A stretch of 14,190 nucleotides of DNA from an uncultured Brevibacterium sp. (GTDB taxonomy: Bacteria; Actinomycetota; Actinomycetes; Actinomycetales; Brevibacteriaceae). The notes below the pieces were generated by a model. The model made no database searches. It worked only from the letters and a program-made list of their open reading frames with translations, and was not told where the DNA came from. The translations under genes and the position numbers were made by a program. Location of the stretch: contig CABTZE010000041.1 in NCBI GenBank assembly GCA_902489215.1, positions 1 to 14,190 on the forward strand, written 5' to 3'. This document shows positions 6,715 through 12,548 of the stretch, in pieces; the first letter of the stretch is position 1, and each line of letters starts with the position of its first letter.

Positions 6715-8367
6715 TCAGCTGTTGTTATCCTGCCAGTCGCTGCGCAGAACCTTCTTGTCGAGTTTGCCGACCGAGGTGCGGGGCAGCTCTTCCGTGATGA
6801 CGATCTTGTCCGGCAGCTGCCACTTGGCGAACCGGTCCTTGAGCACGTTGATCACCATGTCGTCCGTGACTTCCTTGCCGGGGCGGGGCACAACGAACGC
6901 GACGGGACGTTCGTCGTACTTGGCGTCCGGCACACCGATGACAGCGGCTTCGAGGACAGCGGGTTCGTCGAGAATGGCGTTTTCCATGTCGATCGAGCTG
7001 ATCCACTCACCGCCGGACTTGATGACGTCCTTCAGGCGGTCGGTGATCTTGCGGTGACCCGTCGGCAGGATGACGGCGACATCGCCTGAACGCCACCAGC
7101 CGTCCATGAAGCGGTCGTCGTTGTCATCGAGCTTGTAGTAGGACTCCGTGATCCAGGGGCCGCGCATGATGATCTCGCCATTGGACTTGCCGTCGTGCGG
7201 AACGTCTTCGCCGGTGGGGTCGACCACGCGGGATTCCACACCCAGCAGCGGCACACCCTGCGCACGGCGGATGTCCCACTGTTCGTCCTCCGACAAGTCC
7301 TTGAGCCAGGGCGGCAGCTGCCAGTTGATCGACGCCAGCGGGGACGTTTCCGTCGCTCCGTAGCCGTGGATGACATAGGCGCCGGTGAGTTCCTTGAAGC
7401 CCTTCATGAGGGCAACCGGAGGTTCTGTAGAACCTGCGATCATGCGGGTGCGCGACAGATCCGGCGGGGTATCCAATGAACGGAAGTACTCAAGAATCGG
7501 CGCAAACAGTGCCGGTGCACCGTTGGTGACGGTGACACCTTCCCGGGCAATCGCCTCGGCCACGGGGCCGATGTCCGTTGCCGAGAACATGCCCGGCAGC
7601 ACGAGCTTCGCCGCCGCACCCATTGCAGCCTGCGGGAAGCCCCACGACAGCACGTGGAACATCGGTGTAAACGGCATAGCAACATCGGTGAAGTCGATCT
7701 TGAGGTTGCTGATGACCGCCACGGTGTGCAGGTACATGGAACGGTGCGAATAGTAGACGCCCTTCGGACGTCCCGTTGTGCCGGTGGTGTAGCCGGCGTA
7801 GCAGGCCGTGGTCTCTTCAATCTGCTGGAATTCGTAGTCGTCGCCGTGTTCTTCGGCGGCTTCAGCCAGCAGGTCTTCGTAGAAGTAGGCGTTCGGCAGA
7901 TTGTGCTCGATCTCCGAAGATGGCCTGTCCGTCATGATGACGAAGCCCTTGACGTAGCTGGACTTGGCGATCGCTTCGGCAATCGGCAGGAGGGATTCGT
8001 CAATGAAGATCCACTCGGCGTTCGAGTGGTTCACAACGTACTGAATGTCCGTCGGGGCCAGGCGGATGTTGATCTGCAGCATCGTCGCTGCAACACCTGG
8101 AAGGCCGAAGTAGAGCTCGAAGTGGCGCAGCGAGTTCCAGTCGGCAACACCGACCATCGTGCCCGGGCCGATGCCCAGCTTGTCCAAAGCGTGCGCCAGA
8201 CGGCTGACTCGCTTGCCGAATTCGCCGTACGTCGTGTTGTGCCACTCGCCGTCGTTCGTGCGGTGGGTGATGACCTGCTGCGGGAAGTTGTTCACCGCAT
8301 GCCGCATCAGAGTGGTGGTGTTCAGCTGGTAGCTGTCACCGAGAGTCGAAGGGATTCCCTTGAGCAT
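6715..8367 (-). CDS. Medium/long-chain acyl-CoA ligase, AlkK-like
   Basis: A 550-residue ANL-superfamily adenylating enzyme that activates a carboxylic acid to acyl-AMP and then acyl-CoA in the cytosol. The P-loop TTGTTGRPKG (194-203), YGATE (336-340), GWWRSGD with D429, the hinge region DRLKDVIKSGG (443-453) and the C-terminal catalytic K535 in TSVGK are all present. The N-terminus (GIPSTLGDSYQLNTTTLM) and WNSLRHFELYFGLPG...INIRL resemble medium-chain fatty-acid ligases of the AlkK type; the chain length used is inferred. ATG8367 is chosen because AGGAAGCGAGGAC lies just upstream; the frame extends to 8412 without a better start. It leads a probable operon with the POT transporter and hydroxyacyl dehydrogenase and has a Crp/GlxR-like site about 130 bases upstream. 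The stop lies in TGACCTGACC. Confidence 0.93.
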   Translation of the reverse strand: MLKGIPSTLGDSYQLNTTTLMRHAVNNFPQQVITHRTNDGEWHNTTYGEFGKRVSRLAHALDKLGIGPGTMVGVADWNSLRHFELYFGLPGVAATMLQINIRLAPTDIQYVVNHSNAEWIFIDESLLPIAEAIAKSSYVKGFVIMTDRPSSEIEHNLPNAYFYEDLLAEAAEEHGDDYEFQQIEETTACYAGYTTGTTGRPKGVYYSHRSMYLHTVAVISNLKIDFTDVAMPFTPMFHVLSWGFPQAAMGAAAKLVLPGMFSATDIGPVAEAIAREGVTVTNGAPALFAPILEYFRSLDTPPDLSRTRMIAGSTEPPVALMKGFKELTGAYVIHGYGATETSPLASINWQLPPWLKDLSEDEQWDIRRAQGVPLLGVESRVVDPTGEDVPHDGKSNGEIIMRGPWITESYYKLDDNDDRFMDGWWRSGDVAVILPTGHRKITDRLKDVIKSGGEWISSIDMENAILDEPAVLEAAVIGVPDAKYDERPVAFVVPRPGKEVTDDMVINVLKDRFAKWQLPDKIVITEELPRTSVGKLDKKVLRSDWQDNNS

Positions 8368-8426
8368 GTGTCCTCGCTTCCTGTGGAAACAGCGTGCCGC
8401 CGCACAGGCCAAGGCTAGGCAGCCAA

Positions 8427-8442
8427 CCCACGTCTATGTGGG
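8427..8442. promoter_or_regulatory. Small inverted repeat in the ligase 5' region
   Basis: CCCAC (8427-8431) and GTGGG (8438-8442) flank a 6-base loop (a G-T pair and a T-A pair can extend the stem), 60 bases before the ligase start. On the leftward strand the loop reads ATAGAC, which could also be a -10 box. The role is undetermined. Confidence 0.3.
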
Positions 8443-8498
8443 CCGACCGCTGACACACGAACTGTCCGGCGGATGGCTACTGATGAGTCTAAACCCAA

Positions 8499-8514
8499 TG
8501 TGCCCTCGATCACA
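8499..8514. promoter_or_regulatory. Crp/GlxR-like operator upstream of the acyl-CoA ligase
   Basis: TGTGCCCTCGATCACA matches the actinobacterial Crp/GlxR consensus TGTGANNTANNTCACA at all but two specified positions, with correct 16-bp length and symmetric half sites. It lies 132 bases upstream of the ligase ATG and about 55 bases from the end of the acetyltransferase gene. A cAMP-responsive regulator acting on the ligase-transporter-dehydrogenase operon is the inferred role. At this distance activation is plausible if the promoter lies near 8440-8480. Confidence 0.55.
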
Positions 8515-8567
8515 CAATCCGCGGGACATGATCCCACCAGGTAAGAAAGAGGTTTCGAGGTCAGCGG

Positions 8568-9116
8568 TTAGCCGAGCCGCTTGCTGAAGACCGCGAACTC
8601 GAGATCGTCGACCTTGGGCACGCCGAAGCGCTCCTGCCCGTACGGGAACGGCTCGGTTTCGCCCGTGCGCTGATAGCCGCGGCGCTCATAGAACGCGATG
8701 AGCTCGGCTCGCTTGCTGATGACCGTCATGCGCATGGAAGTTGTGCCCCATTCGCGCTGCGCGAAGGATTCGGCATACGCCATGAGCTCTTTGCCCACAC
8801 CGCCGCCCTGTGCATCCGGTGAGACCGCGAACGTGCCGAAATACGCCACACCATCGCCCTCATCCGTGAGCGTTACGGTGGCAAGAGGAGAGCGGGAGCC
8901 GGCAGGCGCCTCGTCAGCGGATTCAAAGGCGACCAGAACGGTCGAGGTGCCGAGCATCTCCTCGACCATGGGCAGGTCGACCCGCTGTCCGTCCAGGAGG
9001 TCAGCCTCCGTGGTCCAGCCGGAGCGCGAACGATCCCCGCGGTAGGCCGATTCGATGAGGTCGACCAGCGCGGGAGCGTCGGCGGGTTCGGCTTGGCGGA
9101 TGGTCAGGGCGCTCAC
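8568..9116 (-). CDS. GNAT-family N-acetyltransferase
   Basis: A 182-residue acetyl-CoA-dependent acyltransferase. The core GNAT strands begin at LTIRQAEPADAPALVDLIESAYRG; motif A is FAVSPDAQGGGVGKELMAYAE (about 96-116) with the Q/R-x-x-G-x-G pyrophosphate loop as QGGGVG. Motif B is AFYERRGYQRTGETEPFPYG. The PFPYG ending is seen in many small-molecule GNATs; the acceptor is unknown. I choose GTG9116 because it overlaps the stop of the cyclodeaminase-family gene as GTGA (9116-9113); an upstream in-frame start would lie deep inside that gene. The coupling suggests both act on related substrates or simply share regulation. Confidence 0.85.
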   Translation of the reverse strand: MSALTIRQAEPADAPALVDLIESAYRGDRSRSGWTTEADLLDGQRVDLPMVEEMLGTSTVLVAFESADEAPAGSRSPLATVTLTDEGDGVAYFGTFAVSPDAQGGGVGKELMAYAESFAQREWGTTSMRMTVISKRAELIAFYERRGYQRTGETEPFPYGQERFGVPKVDDLEFAVFSKRLG

Positions 9117-10090
9117 TTGTCGGTGCCCTTGAGAGCGGCAGAGCCCTTGAGAGCAGCGCGGTAGGCCAGGCCGGCCACGACGATGTCTTCCCAACCCTGG
9201 CCGACCGACTTCCACACAAAGGGGCGGTCATCGGGAATGCAGGCGCCCTCAGACTTCACAATTTCACTGAACGACAGAACGTCATCCCAGGTCAAGTGGC
9301 CTTCTTCGATGGCCTGGTGAACATCGCCGGCTTCGCGCTTGCCGTTTTCAATTGATTCGACGCCGACGGTCGAACGACCCAGCAGATCGCCGGGAAGTTC
9401 GCGCGCATCCAGCAGGTGGGAGCCCATCGCGACGAGAACAGCGTCATCGCGGACGTGGGCGTCCTCCAGCAGCGGCTCCGAAGCACCGGTTGCGGTCACG
9501 ATGAAGCCGGCTTTTTCGATTGCAGCGATGGCCTCGGTGCTGTTGGAGATAGCCTCCGTGAACTCGATGCCGAATTCGGCGGCCTTGGCAGCAACCCTCT
9601 GCGCCTTGCCTTCACCCCGGACGACCGCGGTCAGCGAGGTTACGGGCACTGTGGCCTGGGCGGCCTCAACGTGAGCGGCAGCCTGCGCTCCCCCACCGAA
9701 GATCACCATGTGGACGCCGTCGGCGAAGCGGCGCTGCAGCACGTCCTTCACACCGGCCATTGACAGTGCGGGTGTGCGCAGCTCGGTGATCGCTGCACCA
9801 TCGACGGTCGCCAGGGGTGCCTGGGTCTTGCCCTCGAACAGCAGGACGCTGCCCTGAATAGTCGGCAGGTTGCGGTCGGCGTTCTCCGGGGTGAGCGTGA
9901 GCACCTTGATGCCCACGAAATCATCAACAGCGCTGGGCATAAACAGGAACTGGCCATTGGGAAGATCCGCCGATGTGCGCGGCAGGCACGTGTCCGGGTC
10001 ATAGCCGGCACGAAGAGCTTCGCGCATGCCGTCACGCGCCTGAGCTGACGACACCGTCGACAGCAGAGTTTCAGCATCGATGTTCAACAA
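9113..10090 (-). CDS. Ornithine cyclodeaminase / mu-crystallin family protein
   Basis: A 325-residue NAD(P)-binding enzyme. The family core is clear: GIKVLTLTPENADRNLPTIQG with K62, then PLATVDGAAITELRTPALS with R105 (the usual substrate-carboxylate ligands), and the nucleotide loop GGGAQA (132-137). Known members include ornithine cyclodeaminase, ketimine reductase, delta1-pyrroline-2-carboxylate reductase and alanine dehydrogenase; sequence alone does not choose. There is no ATG near the domain start: GGGAGG precedes TTG TTG, so initiation is at TTG10090 (5-base spacing) or TTG10087 (8-base spacing). An upstream GTG frame reaching 10192 has an atypical Pro/Thr/Asn-rich translation. The C-terminus ends AALKGSAALKGTDK, an in-frame 18-bp tandem duplication. 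It is coupled to a GNAT gene downstream. Confidence 0.87.
   Translation of the reverse strand: MLNIDAETLLSTVSSAQARDGMREALRAGYDPDTCLPRTSADLPNGQFLFMPSAVDDFVGIKVLTLTPENADRNLPTIQGSVLLFEGKTQAPLATVDGAAITELRTPALSMAGVKDVLQRRFADGVHMVIFGGGAQAAAHVEAAQATVPVTSLTAVVRGEGKAQRVAAKAAEFGIEFTEAISNSTEAIAAIEKAGFIVTATGASEPLLEDAHVRDDAVLVAMGSHLLDARELPGDLLGRSTVGVESIENGKREAGDVHQAIEEGHLTWDDVLSFSEIVKSEGACIPDDRPFVWKSVGQGWEDIVVAGLAYRAALKGSAALKGTDK
9125..9158. repeat. 18-bp in-frame tandem duplication at the cyclodeaminase 3' end
   Basis: GCCCTTGAGAGCGGCAGA (9125-9142) is followed at once by GCCCTTGAGAGCAGCG (9143-9158), with one difference in 16 aligned bases. On the coding strand this makes AALKGS-AALKGT just before the terminal Asp-Lys-stop. 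Confidence 0.8.
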
Positions 10091-10092
10091 GG

Positions 10093-10098
10093 GAACCT
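10093..10098 (-). promoter_or_regulatory. Ribosome binding site deciding a TTG start
   Basis: The leftward strand reads GGGAGGTTCCCTTGTTGAAC. The strong GGGAGG positions translation initiation at one of two adjacent TTG codons, because no ATG or GTG lies at a suitable distance. Confidence 0.7.
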
Positions 10099-10170
10099 CC
10101 CACGGATTTTGGGTGAGTGTTGTCGTTGGACGGTCAGTGGTGTTTGGGGTGTGCGGGTTTTGGCGGTCGG

Positions 10171-10199
10171 GTTTACATGTGCTGCTCACCACTGTAAAC
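10171..10199. promoter_or_regulatory. Operator-like inverted repeat between divergent genes
   Basis: GTTTACA (10171-10177) and TGTAAAC (10193-10199) are perfect 7-bp arms separated by 15 bases. The element stands between the leftward cyclodeaminase-family gene (start 80 bases away) and the rightward mini-GNAT gene (start 110 bases away). TTTACA could also be a -35 box in either direction. It is AT-rich against a GC-rich background. The binding protein is unknown. Confidence 0.5.
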
Positions 10200-10207
10200 G
10201 GAATAAG

Positions 10208-10220
10208 GTGAGTGTCTCAC
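10208..10220. promoter_or_regulatory. Short inverted repeat GTGAG-TGT-CTCAC
   Basis: A perfect 5-bp inverted repeat with a 3-base spacer, nine bases from the GTTTACA element. It may be a second operator half or a small hairpin in a leader transcript. Too short to be confident. Confidence 0.3.
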
Positions 10221-10309
10221 TTCGTTGGGCCGGATGAGACGCGGCTGGCACCGGTTCGACGGCTTCGGCCCGACAGGTGGCAGCCAGCCCAGCAGCGAAA
10301 GGGAGCCCC

Positions 10310-10591
10310 ATGACAGACGTCAACATCGAACACCAGCGAGACACTAACCGCTACGTCGGATTCATCGACGGCGAAGAAGCAGGCTTCGCCGCCTATAGCG
10401 AAAACGGCACCCACCGCGACTTCTTCCAAACCGTCACCCACGACGGCTACACCGGCAAAGGCGTTGCAGGGCAGATCGTCGGTCGTGCACTCAGTGAATC
10501 CGTCCAGGACGGGTTCACGTTCACACCTTCGTGCAGCTACGTCGAGCACTACATCGAAAAGCACCCCGAATACGCCGAACACGTGAAGTGA
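10310..10591 (+). CDS. YjdJ-type mini GNAT N-acetyltransferase-like protein
   Basis: A 93-residue protein matching the small GNAT-like family (COG2388 / YjdJ) in length and layout. The N-terminal strand pair is NRYVGFIDGEEAGFAAY, followed by FFQTVTHDGYTGKGVAGQIVGRAL, where GYTGKGVAG (47-55) is the acetyl-CoA pyrophosphate loop. The end is FTPSCSYVEHYIEKHPEY (71-88), the conserved P-x-C-x-Y-V...K-H-P-E-Y signature. Proteins of this family have been proposed to acetylate or bind CoA; no physiological substrate is established. ATG10310 is chosen for its AAAGGGAGC ribosome binding site; an in-frame ATG 11 codons upstream lacks one. It diverges from the cyclodeaminase-family gene and is followed by a hairpin. 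Confidence 0.85.
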   Translation: MTDVNIEHQRDTNRYVGFIDGEEAGFAAYSENGTHRDFFQTVTHDGYTGKGVAGQIVGRALSESVQDGFTFTPSCSYVEHYIEKHPEYAEHVK

Positions 10592-10597
10592 GGGCCA

Positions 10598-10639
10598 GCC
10601 GAGGTGAGCTTAAGAGCGCCAGCTGAGCTCCACCTCGGC
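10598..10639 (+). terminator. Hairpin after the mini-GNAT gene
   Basis: GCCGAGGTGAGCT (10598-10610) pairs with AGCTCCACCTCGGC (10626-10639) with one bulged base. There is no U-tract. Further hairpins follow in the 215-nt gap: GCCCGGT/ACCGGGC (10648-10654/10667-10673) and GCTGACC/GGTCAGC (10722-10728/10741-10747). Termination or attenuation before gabD is the likely role. Confidence 0.5.
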
Positions 10640-10685
10640 GGCTGTGTGCCCGGTGAGCACAGCGCAACCGGGCAGTGGTGTGCGG

Positions 10686-10705
10686 TGGTGAGCGGCGCCT
10701 CGTCA
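10686..10705 (-). repeat. Second copy of a 20-bp dispersed intergenic repeat
   Basis: Read leftward this is TGACGAGGCGCCGCTCACCA, identical over 20 bases to 6619-6638. A third intergenic relative, TGACGAGGTGCCTGCTCAC, lies at 46-64 with one substitution and one insertion relative to the others. Confidence 0.7.
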
Positions 10706-10767
10706 GCTGGCCAGAACAGGCGCTGACCAGCAGGCAAAACGGTCAGCCGGGCGGCGCCCTCGGGGCA

Positions 10768-10773
10768 TACACT
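10768..10773 (+). promoter_or_regulatory. Candidate -10 box for gabD
   Basis: TACACT, a good actinobacterial -10 hexamer, lies 39 bases before the gabD ATG, leaving a leader of roughly 30 bases with AGAAAGGAC as ribosome binding site. No convincing -35 was seen, which is common in this group. Confidence 0.45.
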
Positions 10774-10806
10774 GGCACAGGAGCGACAAGAAAGGACGGC
10801 TCAAGC

Positions 10807-12264
10807 ATGGACGTGCAGTCGATCATCGACAAGGTCAACACCGGACTGTTCATTGACGGGCAGTGGCGCGACGCCGAAACCGGCGACACCATCGACGTCA
10901 TCAACCCCGCAACCGGCAAAGTCATTGCCAAAGTTGCCGACGGCAGCGAAAAAGACGCCCAAGACGCCATCGAAGCAGCTGGCCGGGCACAGAAATCGTG
11001 GGCTGCCACCCCACCGCGCGAACGCGGAGAAATCCTGCGCCGCGCCTTCGAACTGCTCATGGAGAAGCAGGACGAAATCGGTGCGGTCATGACCGCTGAA
11101 ATGGGCAAATCGCTCACCGAAGCCAAGGGCGAAGTTGCCTACGGCGCCGAATTCTTCCGCTGGTTCTCCGAAGAGGCCGTGCGCATCGGCGGCGACTACA
11201 TGAAGTCCACCGACGGCAAAAACCGCCTCATGATCTCCAAGGAGCCGGTCGGCCCGTGCATCCTGGTCACGCCCTGGAACTTCCCGCTGGCCATGGGCAC
11301 CCGCAAGATCGGGCCCGCACTGGCAGCAGGCTGCACCGTTGTGCTCAAGCCCGCGCAGCTGACCCCGCTGACATCGTTCATGCTTATGGAAGTGCTGGTC
11401 GAAGCCGGTGTTCCCGCAGGTGTAGTCAACGTCGTCACGTCGAGCTCGGCCCGCCGCGTGGTCACCCCGTGGATGGAATCCGGCATCGCGCGCAAGATCT
11501 CCTTCACCGGATCCACCGAGGTCGGCAAGAACCTGCTGAAGCAGGCAGCCGACAACGTACTCAAGACCTCCATGGAGCTCGGCGGCAACGCACCGTTCAT
11601 CGTGTGCGAAGACGCCGACCTCGACAAGGCTGTCGAAGGTGCAATGCAGGCGAAGATGCGCAACATCGGCGAAGCCTGCACCGCGGCAAACCGCCTCATT
11701 GTGCACTCGTCTGTTGCCGACGAATTCGCCAAGCGGATGGCGCAGCGGATGGAAGCGCTCAAGGTCGGCAACGGGCTTGAGGACGGCGTTGACATCGGCC
11801 CGCTGGTTGAAGAAAAGGCACTCGACAAGGTTGCTGAGCTGGTGGACGAAGCCGTTTCGGCCGGTGCTCACGTCGTGACCGGCGGTAAACGCGTTGAAGG
11901 CGACGGGTTCTTCTACGAACCCACCGTGCTCACGAACATCCCCGCCGATGTTGCGATCAACCGCGAAGAGATCTTCGGCCCCGTCGCCCCGATCTACACC
12001 TTCGACAGCGAAGACGAAGCCATCGAAATGGCCAACGCCACTGAATTCGGGCTTTCGTCCTACCTGTACACCGAGAACCTCGAAAAGGCCCTCCGCCTGT
12101 CCGAGCAGATCGAAGCCGGCATGGTCGGACTCAACACCGGACTTGTTTCGAACCCTGCTGCACCTTTCGGCGGTGTGAAGGAATCCGGCCTGGGCCGCGA
12201 AGGTTCGCAGTTCGGCATCGACGAATACCTCGAAATCAAGTACGTCGCCACACCCGTGGGGTGA
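10807..12264 (+). CDS. gabD: NAD(P)-dependent succinate-semialdehyde dehydrogenase
   Basis: A 485-residue aldehyde dehydrogenase that would oxidise succinic semialdehyde to succinate, feeding 4-aminobutyrate or related carbon into the TCA cycle. Landmarks are TPWNFP with N158, K181 in VLKPA, the nucleotide loop GSTEVG (235-240), catalytic E257 in ELGGNAPF, catalytic C291 in GEACTAANR, EEIFGPV, and the GabD-like C-terminus ESGLGREGSQFGIDEYLEIKYV. The ending and length favour GabD over other ALDHs; a related semialdehyde is possible. ATG10807 follows AGAAAGGAC; upstream in-frame codons are untranslated-looking. No gabT lies in the window. The stop and its context are tandemly duplicated just downstream, then a strong terminator follows. 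Confidence 0.9.
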   Translation: MDVQSIIDKVNTGLFIDGQWRDAETGDTIDVINPATGKVIAKVADGSEKDAQDAIEAAGRAQKSWAATPPRERGEILRRAFELLMEKQDEIGAVMTAEMGKSLTEAKGEVAYGAEFFRWFSEEAVRIGGDYMKSTDGKNRLMISKEPVGPCILVTPWNFPLAMGTRKIGPALAAGCTVVLKPAQLTPLTSFMLMEVLVEAGVPAGVVNVVTSSSARRVVTPWMESGIARKISFTGSTEVGKNLLKQAADNVLKTSMELGGNAPFIVCEDADLDKAVEGAMQAKMRNIGEACTAANRLIVHSSVADEFAKRMAQRMEALKVGNGLEDGVDIGPLVEEKALDKVAELVDEAVSAGAHVVTGGKRVEGDGFFYEPTVLTNIPADVAINREEIFGPVAPIYTFDSEDEAIEMANATEFGLSSYLYTENLEKALRLSEQIEAGMVGLNTGLVSNPAAPFGGVKESGLGREGSQFGIDEYLEIKYVATPVG

Positions 12265-12287
12265 TGCCGCCACGCCCGTGGGGTGAT
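12246..12287. repeat. 20-bp direct repeat duplicating the gabD stop region, period 22
   Basis: CGCCACACCCGTGGGGTGAT (12246-12265) contains the last gabD codons and its TGA. CGCCACGCCCGTGGGGTGAT (12268-12287) repeats it with a single difference, carrying a second TGA in another frame. Confidence 0.85.
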
Positions 12288-12309
12288 TCGGCCTACGTAA
12301 TTGCGGCCG

Positions 12310-12347
12310 CTGGGCGCGTCAACTGCGGTTGGGCGCGTTAGCTGCGG
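12310..12347. repeat. 19-bp tandem repeat after gabD
   Basis: CTGGGCGCGTCAACTGCGG (12310-12328) is followed directly by TTGGGCGCGTTAGCTGCGG (12329-12347), 16 of 19 identical. It lies between the duplicated gabD end and the terminator stem. Confidence 0.75.
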
Positions 12348-12350
12348 CGT

Positions 12351-12387
12351 AAAAGTGGGGGCGGGCATCGAGCCCGCCCCCACTTTT
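12351..12387. terminator. Bidirectional intrinsic terminator
   Basis: AAAAGTGGGGGCGGGC (12351-12366), loop ATCGA, then the exact complement GCCCGCCCCCACTTTT (12372-12387). The 16-bp stem has an A-run on one side and a T-run on the other, so it terminates both gabD (rightward) and the leftward sepX-like transcript. Confidence 0.93.
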
Positions 12388-12398
12388 GTACGCAGACG

Positions 12399-12480
12399 CT
12401 GAAACGCTGAAGCCCCGCCCGGCCATAGATCCCTGAAACGCTGAAGCCCCGCCCGGTGTAAGAACCGGACGGGGCTTCAG
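12399..12480. repeat. Hairpin with a duplicated left arm
   Basis: CTGAAACGCTGAAGCCCCGCCCGG (24 bp; key part GAAGCCCCGCCCGG) occurs identically at 12399-12422 and 12433-12456, period 34. The complement CCGGACGGGGCTTCAG (12465-12480) can pair with either copy with one wobble, so two alternative stems are possible. The hairpin lies 50 bases beyond the sepX-like stop and may serve as its first terminator, though it lacks a U-tract. Confidence 0.75.
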
Positions 12481-12489
12481 CAATAGAAC

Positions 12490-12548
12490 TCAGGCGCGGC
12501 AGCGAGCTGAACGCAGCCGCAGGCTAACGATCAAGCGCGGCGGCGAGC
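12490..12548. repeat. 18-bp direct repeat duplicating the sepX-like stop region, period 41
   Basis: TCAGGCGCGGCAGCGAGC (12490-12507) and TCAAGCGCGGCGGCGAGC (12531-12548) match at 16 of 18 bases. On the leftward strand the second holds the last codons (Leu-Ala-Arg-Arg-Arg-Ala) and TGA of the sepX-like gene; the first echoes it with another TGA out of frame. Confidence 0.65.

Noticed and set aside
7654..8418. 254-codon rightward frame opposite the acyl-CoA ligase
   Set aside because: Shadow of a fully motif-supported ligase; no ribosome binding site or domain.
10801..12273. 490-codon leftward open frame opposite gabD
   Set aside because: It is the exact antisense of a well-supported dehydrogenase; its translation has no recognisable domain and follows from GC-rich codon structure.
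12399..12480. Repeat-spacer look of the 24-bp repeats as a mini CRISPR
   Set aside because: Only two copies with a 10-bp spacer plus an inverted partner, no cas genes; it is a duplicated hairpin arm.
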